This document shows, piece after piece, positions 48,288-59,589 of a stretch of DNA of 64,000 bases. The notes under the pieces are model-generated. The model worked only from the letters and a program-made list of their open reading frames with translations. It did not search any database and was not told the origin of the DNA. This DNA comes from Excoecaria cochinchinensis. Taxonomy: Eukaryota; Streptophyta; Magnoliopsida; Malpighiales; Euphorbiaceae. The DNA lies in assembly GCA_947683425.1 (NCBI GenBank), contig CANTUQ010000055.1:5444001-5508000 (forward strand), in the 5' to 3' direction. Within the stretch, counting starts at the first letter, position 1. Every line of letters begins with the position of its first letter. The translations under genes and the position numbers were made by a program.

Positions 48288-51200
48288 TGTCACACCCCAA
48301 AATGGCCCTAGTCGGATTATGCATGCTAAGTCGGGATCGAAAGGGTATTTCAGAAAATTGTGTTTGAGAATTTGGAATGCTAAGGACCTAATTGAAAAGA
48401 TAATTAAGTTTGTAAGGAAAGAATTGTGTAAGTGAGTGAAGTGTAATTTGTGTAAGGACTAAAGAGCATTAAGACAAGATATTCATTAAGGAAAGGTTTG
48501 GGTGCATGTGAGGGTATGGTACTTTGATTTGAAAAGTTAAGTGGATTTTGTGGTCTTATTAGGATCTGCCATGTGGGCTTTTTAGGTGAGTATTGAAAGA
48601 AGAAAAAGAAAGGAAAGAGAGTGAGAGAGGAAAAACACAGATTGCATTCCCCGTTCTCCCTCTCTCACGCTCCTCCTTCTTCTTCTCTTCTCCTTTCTTT
48701 GCTTCTCCTTTCTTTCTCTATTGGCTTGGATTTGTGTGGCTTGGATTGTGATTTTGCTTGAGGAGGTAAGTTGGATTAACGTTCTCCTGTTCTTCTTCTT
48801 CTTCTTCTCTTTCTCCTGGTTTTGGTTGAGTTAGGGTTTTGAAGTAACTGTGGATTTTATTTGTGCAAGCTTTGGATTACAAGAAAGAGCAAAGTAAAGG
48901 AAAGGAAAAGAGAGAGGTTTGATCTGGAAGCTAGAAGCCTGATTTATTGGATCGTCATTTCCAGGTTTGGGAGCATTTGAATGCATGCAATGATAGGAAG
49001 CTTTTGTGTTCTTCAATTTCAGCATGTCTCTGCCCTATTTCTCTCTAGGCTTATGATTGTGTTTGCGTGGTCTAATTTCTGGAAATTGATGTGTTCTGGA
49101 ATGTGTACATGCATGATTAAGTGAGTAAATGTGTTAGTAATGCATGACAAGTATTGATTTGGAAGTTCTGAGTTTGTGTTTTGAATCTACTGTAACTTTT
49201 AGGGTTTATGTTCTTAAATGGATTAAATGTGTTTATGCATGGTTTTGATTGTTTTAATTGATGGATTAAGCTGGTTTTATGTCAAATTGATGTTGGAAGA
49301 CCGATTGAAAGGTAAGATGAGTTTGGTGGTGTTTTGAATGAGATTGAAAATGAATTTATCGAGTTCTTGGAGTTCTGGGTATCTGGGAATGGAAAAAAAT
49401 CGCGTCTCTGTTCTGTGTGAGGCGAGTCACGTCGCGTGACTTAGAGTCACGGCGTGACTCGTGTGAAGGGCAGCGTGACTCCCAGTTGCGAAGCGTGACT
49501 CTTCTCTCTGTGAGAGGAAAGTCACGTCTCGTGACTTAGGGTCACGACGTGACCCTTGTGATTTGGCAAAGCGTGAAGCGTGACTCCAGTCGCGAAGCGT
49601 GACTCCTCTTTCTGTGAGAGGGAAGTCACGTCTCGTGACTTAGAGTCACGGCGTGACTCTGGTAAGGGCAAGGCGTGACTCCTCTCTCTGTGAGAGGGAA
49701 GTCACGTCACGTGACCTAGAGTCACGGCGTGACTCTTGAGAGGCCAGGCGTGACAAAGAGTCACGTTCCGTGATTCTCTAAGAGAGTCACGAGACGTGAC
49801 ACTAGGTCACGCCGTGACCCACCTGTGAGGTCAGTCACAAGTCGTGACACGACTTGTGACCGACTCCTCTTCAGCTCCTTTTTCCGATTTCGCCCAGTTT
49901 TAAACCAAAATGGATTTCTTATTTCTTCTGTATGGGTCTTTACTTCTGTATAATTTATGTCAGACTGTTATACGCTCCTGTATGGCTTTTCTATTTTACT
50001 TTGTTTCCCCACATGACTAGTTTTCTTGAAATGACCTTCAAATGCTTTTATAGCTCTTTCCTCTATCGAGTGCTATCTTATTTTGCTCATCGGATTGGTT
50101 AGCCTATTTCAGTTTTGATTAGCGATATGTTATACATATCTTTGATTGAATTCTGCTCTGAGAGTAATCTGTCATGCTTAGAAATATATAGTATCATTTC
50201 ATGATTCAGATTATGCGTTTTTGGATTATTGGCATGATATGATTCCACGTGTATTCCAGATATGCTTTAGTAACTTGAGTAGTGCTTTAATGCAATTGAT
50301 TGACCTATTGCATACTCCAAAATATGACTTGTATGAGCTTTGATTGATATTATGCTTTAGCCTTTGAACTCATTGTATTATGTTAAATGTAATTGGGACT
50401 ATGCATGGTTTATGCTTAGTATTCTCACCTAAACGCATGTTTAGGATTATGTTTTGATAATCATTGGCATGGTAGTGCTTTTATACCTGATTCTTGGTAT
50501 GTTTTAGAATATTGTTTAATGTTAAAATGTATGGACTGTAATATGTTTTGCAATGCGAATTGCATGATGTACGACCGACCTTATGAGTATATTTATATGT
50601 CTATTGTACTCTGATTTAAGCATGATGTATATATTTTTATATATATATTTATGCGTTATACGATTCGAAATGTGAATTGTTTTATGCATGACCTGCGAGA
50701 GTCAGTCTAGTGGATAGTTAGGCATGCCTAATAGAGTCTTTCAGTAGCTGCAGCGCCCTTTGAACGTATTGGACCCTGATCAGGTCCCCCGTATGGTTCC
50801 TCGCGAACCCCCATCAGTACGGATCCTCGTGGTCCTTTTTAATGAATTTGGATCGGGTTAAGATCCCCCATCAGTAAAATGCTTTTGTGATAAATAAAAT
50901 GGTTTTCGATTCGTACCCGTAAGGTACCTTCAGTCGACTTGTACCCGTAAGGTACTAATCAGTTCAGTACACTCGTTATCCACTATTGTGAGTCAGCAGG
51001 TGCTCTACTGGTTTGTAGTACTTTGAAATAATTATATGAATGTGATATCCGTTTGATTATGATAAAGATCTCAGGAATCAGTTTATATGTATATGAATGT
51101 GACTATGGGCTTCAGAATGTATGTCTGTTTTAGGTAAGCATGACTCTTTATCTAACATGATTATCCGTACCTGTCATGTGATTTGTTATAAGCTTCTGAA

Positions 51201-52342
51201 TGCTTAGAAATGATTCGATTGATGTATTTAAGTATTTGACTTCAGCATAGTTTTGTTATATATATTAGCATGTGAACCGAAGCAGCTGTGATGGTAAGTA
51301 TGTGATGATTACTGTACTCTTTGCATGATGATGATATGAATGTAATACTAAGTGGTTATGCCTTCAGTCTCCGTTATCAGAATGTTTCTGCTTGATGCTT
51401 AGTATATATTAGAGTTGCGCAGCGGTATTGTGATGCACTAAATGTTATCCTTTGGATATGTGACTAGTGTGTATGCTTAACATGATTATTGGGTTGTCAG
51501 TTCAGGCGTGGGTACTTGGTGATATTTATTGCATGTGTACAGCTCTTGTGACTCCGCATGGTAAGATGCTATTATTTGATACCCATGTAGGTTTATGCAT
51601 GAGTTATAGTATGTAGTTCGACATGATGACATTTGTATCGTATATTGTATTATGTCTGTTTTGGTATATCCTGGACATGAGTTTATGGTCTGTTTATGAG
51701 TTATCGATTGAATGCCTTTATTGTGCAGCCTGATTATTGATATGTATTATGAATATCCGCATTTGTCATTTGAATGTGTTTGGCCTTGGCGACCATTGTG
51801 AATGGCCGTCCATATTCTTGTGTGTTCTCCCCACTAAGCGTTATCGGTTAGCACGGATTTCCTTTCCGTGCAGGTGGCAGGTTTGGTTCTGTTCGAGTCG
51901 CGCTTCTGCAGGGTCGGCCACGTAGGAGTTAGAAGTTCTGTATTTTGTTCAGCTTCTGTATTTCAGCTTTTGTATTCGGTAGTATTGTATATGTAATTAT
52001 TATGTTTCGTTCTTGAGTTTTCTTTTGGGAATGTAATAGTTAGTATGTCCTTATGTTTAGTTATTCCTTTGTTTTATTATTTCGATTATGCTTCCGTTGA
52101 ATGGTCATATGCATGCTTCTGTGTATGCTTTTGCTTAGTGCCTGCATGTGTGTGAGCTATTGCATGTTCAGTCTGTACCAGAAGGTAAGTCAAGGTAAGT
52201 TTTTAATTAACCCGTATTTCTGTATGTATGTTATGTGTAAATGTATGCTTCCGCATTGTGCATGTGTATATCTGTATGTACGAGTGTCGTGTAGTGCGTC
52301 CGTCGGCGTCCTTCCAACGGGGACGGCGATGGGGGTGTTACA
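48288..52342 (+). repeat. Element F 5' LTR
   Basis: 4055 bp. GGTAAGT 48765-48771, GTCACG/CGTGAC array 49425-49860, TAGGCATGCCTAA near 50722, GACC-CTGATCAGG-TCC near 50775, two CGTACCCGTAAGGTAC motifs (about 50914-50960), hairpin CCATT-GTG-AATGG (51791-51805), stem-loop 51834-51851, and the GCACGG ... CCGTGC hairpin with the CAG/GTG acceptor-like site at 51868-51876. Confidence 0.97.
49425..49860 (+). repeat. GTCACG/CGTGAC inverted-repeat array in F 5' LTR
   Basis: A dense run of GTCACGNCNCGTGAC, AGTCACGGCGTGACT and AGCGTGACTC motifs with tctctctgtgagaggaaagtcacg units recurring roughly every 110-120 bp. It ends in a 27-bp palindrome (13-bp arms GTCACAAGTCGTG, one-base centre) at 49834-49860. 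Repeated in the 3' LTR at 54269-54704. Confidence 0.92.
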
Positions 52343-52347
52343 GTTAG

Positions 52348-52360
52348 TGGTATCAGAGCC
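52348..52360 (+). other. Element F primer-binding site
   Basis: TGGTATCAGAGCC, intact, 5 nt after the 5' LTR; initiator-Met tRNA type. Confidence 0.92.
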
Positions 52361-52470
52361 CAGGTTTGATGGTTCTGGGTGTGTTGTTTGTTATGTGATG
52401 AGTCTTTGTATGAGAGTCAGTTTTGTGTCGTGGCCTAATGCAGATGCGTCTTGTTTTGTGTCATGATTAG

Positions 52471-53052
52471 ATGGAGTCTGATCCTAGTGAGAATGTGGGC
52501 GAGACTACAGAAAGTGTGAACCGAGTTAATGCTGATCAGGATGTTTCAGAGCATCTTCCAGTTGAAGATTCTGGTCGTGTTTCAGATGATAGGACATTAG
52601 TACAAGGATTGATTCGGATTTTGGATAGATTGACTGCTCCTCATGCTTCTCAAGAAGTTGTGCGGCATGTTCCTCAGAAGAGAAAAGGATCGGTTAGTGA
52701 AGTGTCAGCAGGGAAGAGGGTTCGAGAACCTTCAGTGTATCAACAATGTCAGAAGCAACATGGGAATAAGTGTAAGAAGTGGGTACCGTCAGTATGTCAG
52801 TACTGTCAGAAGCGACATCATGGTCCATGTCGGAAGCTCTCAGGTGCTTGTTTCAGGTGTGGCAGTATGGAACATCGGATTGCCGATTGTCCTAAGAAGA
52901 GGAATGAGAGTCTAGCTGGGCAAGCTAGAAAGGATGTGGAGGATTTGCTCAGATTTTCTCGAGTGTCTTCAGAGTTTGTAGCATCTAGCAAGGATTTGAA
53001 GGAGACCGCAGGTTCTTCTGGTAAGTTACTTTGCAAACTTTTGTCTAAGTAA
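52471..53052 (+). CDS. Element F gag-like protein lacking capsid (193 aa)
   Basis: Intact ORF from ATG 52471 to TAA. The N-terminus resembles the gag start of A and E (short acidic lead, then LIRILDRLTAPHAS as in the MERIMAPRAPIES region). It then skips the capsid core and passes to a basic linker (KRKGSVSEVSAGKRVREPS) and the nucleocapsid: CQYCQKRHHGPC (C-x2-C-x3-H-x3-C) and CFRCGSMEHRIADC (C-x2-C-x4-H-x4-C), preceded by a degenerate extra copy (YQQCQKQHGNKC). The C-terminal 50 residues are unrecognised. It may act as an RNA-binding protein; function is inference. Confidence 0.75.
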   Translation: MESDPSENVGETTESVNRVNADQDVSEHLPVEDSGRVSDDRTLVQGLIRILDRLTAPHASQEVVRHVPQKRKGSVSEVSAGKRVREPSVYQQCQKQHGNKCKKWVPSVCQYCQKRHHGPCRKLSGACFRCGSMEHRIADCPKKRNESLAGQARKDVEDLLRFSRVSSEFVASSKDLKETAGSSGKLLCKLLSK

Positions 53053-53118
53053 GTTTTATTTGTTTGGGTTATTTGGATATAAGTGTTTCGCTGTGAATTT
53101 CGAGGACGAAATTCTTTT

Positions 53119-53131
53119 AGGAGGGAAGAGT
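53119..53131 (+). other. Element F polypurine tract
   Basis: aggagggaagagt directly before the 3' LTR, preceded by gaggacgaaattctttt. Confidence 0.8.
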
Positions 53132-56100
53132 TGTCACACCCCAAAATGGCCCTAGTCGGATTATGCATGCTAAGTCGGGATCGGAAGGGTATTTCAGAAA
53201 ATTGTGTTTGAGAATTTGGAATGCTAAGGACCTAATTGAAAAGATAATTAAGTTTGTAAGGAAAGAATTGTGTAAGTGAGTGAAGTGTAATTTGTGTAAG
53301 GACTAAAGAGCATTAAGACAAGATATTCATTAAGGAAAGGTTTGGGTGCATGTGAGGGTATGGTACTTTGATTTGAAAAGTTAAGTGGATTTTGTGGTCT
53401 TATTAGGATCTGCCATGTGGGCTTTTTAGGTGAGCATTGAAAGAAGAAAAAGAAAGGAAAGAGAGTGAGAGAGGAAAAACACAGATTGCATTCCCCGTTC
53501 TCCCTCTCTCACGCTCCTCCTTCTTCTTCTCTTCTCCTTTCTTTGCTTCTCCTTTCTTTCTCTATTGGCTTGGATTTGTGTGGCTTGGATTGTGATTTTG
53601 CTTGAGGAGGTAAGTTGGATTAACGTTCTCCTGTTCTTCTTCTTCTTCTTCTCTTTCTCCTGGTTTTGGTTGAGTTAGGGTTTTGAAGTAACTGTGGATT
53701 TTATTTGTGCAAGCTTTGGATTACAAGAAAGAGCAAAGTAAAGGAAAGGAAAAGAGAGAGGTTTGATCTGGAAGCTAGAAGCCTGATTTATTGGATCGTC
53801 ATTTCCAGGTTTGGGAGCATTTGAATGCATGCAATGATAGGAAGCTTCTGTGTTCTTCAATTTCAGCATGTCTCTGCCCTATTTCTCTCTAGGCTTATGA
53901 TTGTGTTTGCGTGGTCTAATTTCTGGAAATTGATGTGTTCTGGAATGTGTACATGCATGATTAAGTGAGTAAATGTGTTAGTAATGCATGACAAGTATTG
54001 ATTTGGAAGTTCTGAGTTTGTGTTTTGAATCTACTGTAACTTTTAGGGTTTATGTTCTTAAATGGATTAAATGTGTTTATGCATGGTTTTGATTGTTTTA
54101 ATTGATGGATTAAGCTGGTTTTATGTCAAATTGATGTTGGAAGACCGATTGAAAGGTAAGATGAGTTTGGTGGTGTTTTGAATGAGATTGAAAATGAATT
54201 TATCGAGTTCTTGGAGTTCTGGGTATCTGGGAATGGAAAAAAATCGCGTCTCTGTTCTGTGTGAGGCGAGTCACGTCGCGTGACTTAGAGTCACAGCGTG
54301 ACTCGTGGGAAGGGCAGCGTGACTCCCAGTTGCGAAGCGTGACTCTTCTCTCTGTGAGAGGAAAGTCACGTCTCGTGACTTAGGGTCACGACGTGACCCT
54401 TGTGATTTGGCAAAGCGTGAAGCGTGACTCCAGTCGCGAAGCGTGACTCCTCTTTCTGTGAGAGGGAAGTCACGTCTCGTGACTTAGAGTCACGGCATGA
54501 CTCTGGTAAGGGCAAGGCGTGACTCCTCTCTCTGTGAGAGGGAAGTCACGTCACGTGACCTAGAGTCACGGCGTGACTCTTGAGAGGCCAGGCGTGACAA
54601 AGAGTCACGTCCCGTGATTCTCTAAGAGAGTCACGAGACGTGACACTAGGTCACGCCGTGACCCACCTGTGAGGTCAGTCACAAGTCGTGACACGACTTG
54701 TGACCGACTCCTCTTCAGCTCCTTTTTCCGATTTCGCCCAGTTTTAAACCAAAATGGATTTCTTATTTCTTCTGTATGGGTCTTTACTTCTGTATAATTT
54801 ATGTCAGACTGTTATACGCTCCTGTATGGCTTTTCTATTTTACTTTGTTTCCCCACATGACTAGTTTTCTTGAAATGACCTTCAAATGCTTTTATAGCTC
54901 TTTCCTCTATCGAGTGCTATCTTATTTTGCTCATCGGATTGGTTAGCCTATTTCAGTTATGATTAGCGATATGTTATACATATCTTTGATTGAATTCTGC
55001 TCTGAGAGTAATCTGTCATGCTTAGAAATATATAGTATCATTTCATGATTCAGATTATGCGTTTTTGGATTATTGGCATGATATGATTCCACGTGTATTC
55101 CAGATATGCTTTAGTAACTTGAGTAGTGCTTTAATGCAATTGATTGACCTATTGCATACTCCAGAATATGACTTGTATGAGCTTTGATTGATATTATGCT
55201 TTAGCCTTTGAACTCATTGTATTATGTTAAATGTAATTGGGACTATGCATGGTTTATGCTTAGTATTCTCACCTAAACGCATGTTTAGGATTATGTTTTG
55301 ATAATCATTGGCATGGTAGTGCTTTTATACCTGATTCTTGGTATGTTTTAGAATATTGTTTAATGTTAAAATGTATGGACTGTAATATGTTTTGCAATGC
55401 GAATTGCATGATGTACGACCGACCTTATGAGTATATTTATATGTCTATTGTACTCTGATTTAAGCATGATGTATATATTTTTATATATATATTTATGCGT
55501 TATACGATTCGAAATGTGAATTGTTTTATGCATGACCTGCGAGAGTCAGTCTAGTGGATAGTTAGGCATGCCTAATAGAGTCTTTCAGTAGCTGCAGCGC
55601 CCTTTGAACGTATTGGACCCTGATCAGGTCCCCCGTATGGTTCCTCGCGAACCCCCATCAGTACGGATCCTCGTGGTCCTTTTTAATGAATTTGGATCGG
55701 GTTAAGATCCCCCATCAGTAAAATGCTTTTGTGATAAATAAAATGGTTTTCGATTCGTACCCGTAAGGTACCTTCAGTCGACTTGTACCCGTAAGGTACT
55801 AATCAGTTCAGTACACTCGTTATCCACTATTGTGAGTCAGCAGGTGCTCTACTGGTTTGTAGTACTTTGAAATAATTATATGAATGTGATATCCGTTTGA
55901 TTATGATAAAGATCTCAGGAATCAGTTTATATGTATATGAATGTGACTATGGGCTTCAGAATGTATGTCTGTTTTAGGTAAGCATGACTCTTTATCTAAC
56001 ATGATTATCCGTACCTGTCATGTGATTTGTTATAAGCTTCTGAATGCTTAGAAATGATTCGATTGATGTATTTAAGTATTTGACTTCAGCATAGTTTTGT

Positions 56101-57186
56101 TATATATATTAGCATGTGAACCGAAGCAGCTGTGATGGTAAGTATGTGATGATTACTGTACTCTTTGCATGATGATGATATGAATGTAATACTAAGTGGT
56201 TATGCCTTCAGTCTCCGTTATCAGAATGTTTCTGCTTGATGCTTAGTATATATTAGAGTTGCGCAGCGGTATTGTGATGCACTAAATGTTATCCTTTGGA
56301 TATGTGACTAGTGTGTATGCTTAACATGATTATTGGGTTGTCAGTTCAGGCGTGGGTACTTGGTGATATTTATTGCATGTGTACAGCTCTTGTGACTCCG
56401 CATGGTAAGATGCTATTATTTGATACCCATGTAGGTTTATGCATGAGTTATAGTATGTAGTTCGACATGATGACATTTGTATCGTATATTGTATTATGTC
56501 TGTTTTGGTATATCCTGGACATGAGTTTATGGTCTGTTTATGAGTTATCGATTGAATGCCTTTATTGTGCAGCCTGATTATTGATATGTATTATGAATAT
56601 CCGCATTTGTCATTTGAATGTGTTTGGCCTTGGCGACCATTGTGAATGGCCGTCCATATTCTTGTGTGTTCTCCCCACTAAGCGTTATCGGTTAGCACGG
56701 ATTTCCTTTCCGTGCAGGTGGCAGGTTTGGTTCTGTTCGAGTCGCGCTTCTGCAGGGTCGGCCACGTAGGAGTTAGAAGTTCTGTATTTTGTTCAGCTTC
56801 TGTATTTCAGCTTTTGTATTCGGTAGTATTGTATATGTAATTATTATGTTTCGTTCTTGAGTTTTCTTTTGGGAATGTAATAGTTAGTATGTCCTTATGT
56901 TTAGTTATTCCTTTGTTTTATTATTTCGATTATGCTTCCGTTGAATGGTCATATGCATGCTTCTGTGTATGCTTTTGCTTAGTGCCTGCATGTGTGTGAG
57001 CTATTGCATGTTCAGTCTGTACCAGAAGGTAAGTCAAGGTAAGTTTTTAATTAACCCGTATTTCTGTATGTATGTTATGTGTAAATGTATGCTTCCGCAT
57101 TGTGCATGTGTATATCTGTATGTACGAGTGTCGTGTAGTGCGTCCGTCGGCGTCCTTCCAACGGGGACGGCGATGGGGGTGTTACA
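53132..57186 (+). repeat. Element F 3' LTR
   Basis: 4055 bp, exactly as long as the 5' LTR. Differences seen include 48340/53184 A/G, 48591/53435 T/C and 49014/53858 T/C, plus about six more. Stem-loop 56678-56695, GGTAAGT 53609-53615. Confidence 0.97.
54269..54704 (+). repeat. GTCACG/CGTGAC inverted-repeat array in F 3' LTR
   Basis: Copy of 49425-49860 with four of the LTR differences concentrated in it. The terminal 27-bp palindrome is at 54678-54704 and unchanged. Confidence 0.92.
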
Positions 57187-58275
57187 AACCCACACTGCAT
57201 CTTGTTGTCTTGAGATCAGAGGCAATTCAGATACAAAATCCATCGTAATATTATCCCATTTCCATTGTGGAATAAGGAGTGGATGCAACATCCCCTGAGG
57301 CACTTGATGCTCTGCTTTAACTTGTTGACAGACAAGGCACTTAGACACATATTCCACTACATCCTTCTTCATCCCAGGCCACCAGTACAACGGTTTCATA
57401 TCTTGATACATCTTATTTCCACCTGGATGCATAGTGAAAATTGTATTATGAGCCTCATGCATTAATCTCTTCTTTAATTCTTTATCACTTGCCACACACA
57501 TTCTATTCTTATACAGCAGTACCCCGTCTTCATTCACTGAATAGTCAGTCTTATCCATATCACTGACTGACTGCAAAACTTGTTGCAACCTCGCATCATT
57601 TCTCTGAGCAATCATTAACTCGTCTTTCATGACCGGTCTAGCTTTCAACTGTGCCAATAAAGCTCCATCTGCAGAAAACCTCCACTTAATCCGCTTTAAT
57701 TGTAATGCTGAAATTGACTTCCTGCTCAAAGTATTCGCCACTACATTAGCTTTTTCCGGATGATAATCCACAATACAATCATAGTCCTTAAACAACTCGA
57801 GCCATCTTCGCTGTCTCAGATTCAATTCCTTCTGTGTAAGCAGATATTTCAAACTCTTATGATCGGTGTAAATTCTACACTTCTCACCATACAGGTAATG
57901 TTGCCAAATCTTTAAAGCAAACACTACTGCTGCCAATTCCAAATCATGAGTCGGATAATTTTGTTCGTGCGGCTTCAGTTGCCTTGACCATAAGCTATCA
58001 CCTTCCCCTCTTGCATCAATACATAACCCAACCCGACACCTGAAGCATCGGTGAACAACACATACTCTTTACCAGTCATAGGCTGTGTAAGAATCGGTGC
58101 TTCTACTAACATCTTCCTCAACTGATCAAAACTCGCTTGACATCTTTCAGACCACTAATATTTCACTCCTTTTCGTAACAATCTTGTCAATGGTGAAGCT
58201 ATTACTAAAAATCCTTTCACAAACCTTCTGTAATATCCAGCCAACCCTAAGAAACTGCGAACCTCCAGCACATTC
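57187..58275 (-). pseudogene. Element E RNase H and integrase N-terminal part
   Basis: From about 58275 the connection region and RNase H are read through two frameshifts (near 58275 and near 57985; one stop near 58155). The open stretch from 57942 covers [51 protein letters not shown], the integrase zinc region ([13 protein letters not shown] ... SKCLVCQQ) and the first catalytic Asp in [10 protein letters not shown] (about 57240). At 57187 it runs into F; the last ~50 codons of that open frame (57186-57034) are F LTR sequence, not protein of E. Confidence 0.9.
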
Positions 58276-59550
58276 TTAGGCGGATTTCCAATTCACAATT
58301 GCTTCTATCTTAGTTGGATCTACTTTAATCCCTTCAGATGAGATCACATGACCCAGAAATGACACCTCTTTGAGCCAGAACTCACACTTACTTAGTTTGG
58401 CATACAGCTGATACTCCTGCAGTGTCCGAAGCACAACTCTCAAATGTTGTTCATGTTCCTTCTCATCCCTTGAATAAACCAGAATATCATCAATGAATAC
58501 CACTACAAATTGGTCCAAATACGGTCTGAACACCCAATTCATCAAATCCATAAATGCAGCTGGCGCATTGGTTAACCCAAATGGCATCACTAGAAACTCA
58601 TAATGCCCATACCGAGTTCTAAATGCAGTCTTGGGTATATCTTCTTTCTTCACTTGCAACTGATAATACCCTGAACGCAAATCAATTTTTGAGAATACAC
58701 CTGCTCCTCTTAACTGATCAAACAAGTCTTCAATCCGAGGTAAAGGGTATCGATTCTTTACTGTCACTTTATTCAACTGCCGATAATCAATGCACATTCT
58801 CATTGTACCATCTTTCTTTTTAACAAATAACACTGGTGCTCCCCAAGGAGAAACACTAGGTCTAATAAAACCCCTATTCAGTAATTCTTGCAACTGTTCT
58901 TTCAATTCCTTCAACTCAGTTGGAGCCATTCTGTATGGTGCCTTAGATACCGGTACTGTTCCTGGCGCCACATCGATCGATAGCTCAACCTCTCTTATCG
59001 GTGGTACACCGCTCAATTCTTCAGGAAACACATTAGGAAACTCTCTGACTATCGATATCTCTTGTATCTTCACATGTTCTCTCTTACTGTCTATCACCAT
59101 AGCTAGATAACCTTCACATCCTTTTCTCATACACCGACAGGCTTGCATAGCAGATATCACATTTACAAGAGGATTAGTGCACACTTTTCTCACTGTCGCT
59201 CTGTTCCCCTTATCATCATAGATTATAACCATCTTCTTCTTGCACTTAACATCCGCATCATATTTAGTTAACCAATCCATACCCAAAATCAAATCAAACT
59301 CATCAAACGGTAGTTCAATCAAATCCGCTGGAAACACACTACCTTGAACCTCTAATGCACAGTTTCTATACACTCTATTCACATTAACATTACCTCCCAA
59401 AGGGCTAGACACGCATATATCATATTTTAAACATTCAACTTTAGGCATCTTTTCACATATCTTTTTATCACACACATATGAATGAGTTGAGCCAGGATCA
59501 ATAAGTGCAAACATTTCCACACCACAGAGTAGAATAATACCTGCTATCAC
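58276..59550 (-). pseudogene. Element E protease and reverse transcriptase (424-codon open stretch)
   Basis: Longest open frame in the window. Protease: [14 protein letters not shown], catalytic Asp codon 59499-59497, and [86 protein letters not shown], catalytic FIDDILVYS with the Asp pair at 58491-58486, then [14 protein letters not shown]. The frame ends at a frameshift after IEAIVNWKS. Upstream TGA and TAG codons (about 59560-59575) replace Arg and Gln of relatives and separate it from gag, so it is a polyprotein fragment with complete-looking protease and RT cores. Confidence 0.95.
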
Positions 59551-59589
59551 CTCAGGCGCATCCTAATCCTCTCATGCCCTCATAGCATA

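Larger units (their letters stand above)
48288..57186 (+). mobile_element. Element F: young non-autonomous Tekay-like element, TSD AACCC
   Basis: 8899 bp, plus strand, flanked by AACCC at 48283-48287 and 57187-57191, inserted in element E's integrase. Two 4055-bp LTRs (48288-52342, 53132-57186) that differ at about nine positions by eye surround only 789 bp. That interior holds a primer-binding site, a 193-codon gag-like ORF and a purine tract; protease, RT and integrase are absent. LTR ends TGTCACACCCC and GTGTTACA. Confidence 0.97.

Noticed and set aside
57034..57186. C-terminal ~50 residues of the 302-codon open frame, as a novel integrase extension
   Set aside because: These codons are in the F LTR, read through the insertion junction; chimeric by chance.
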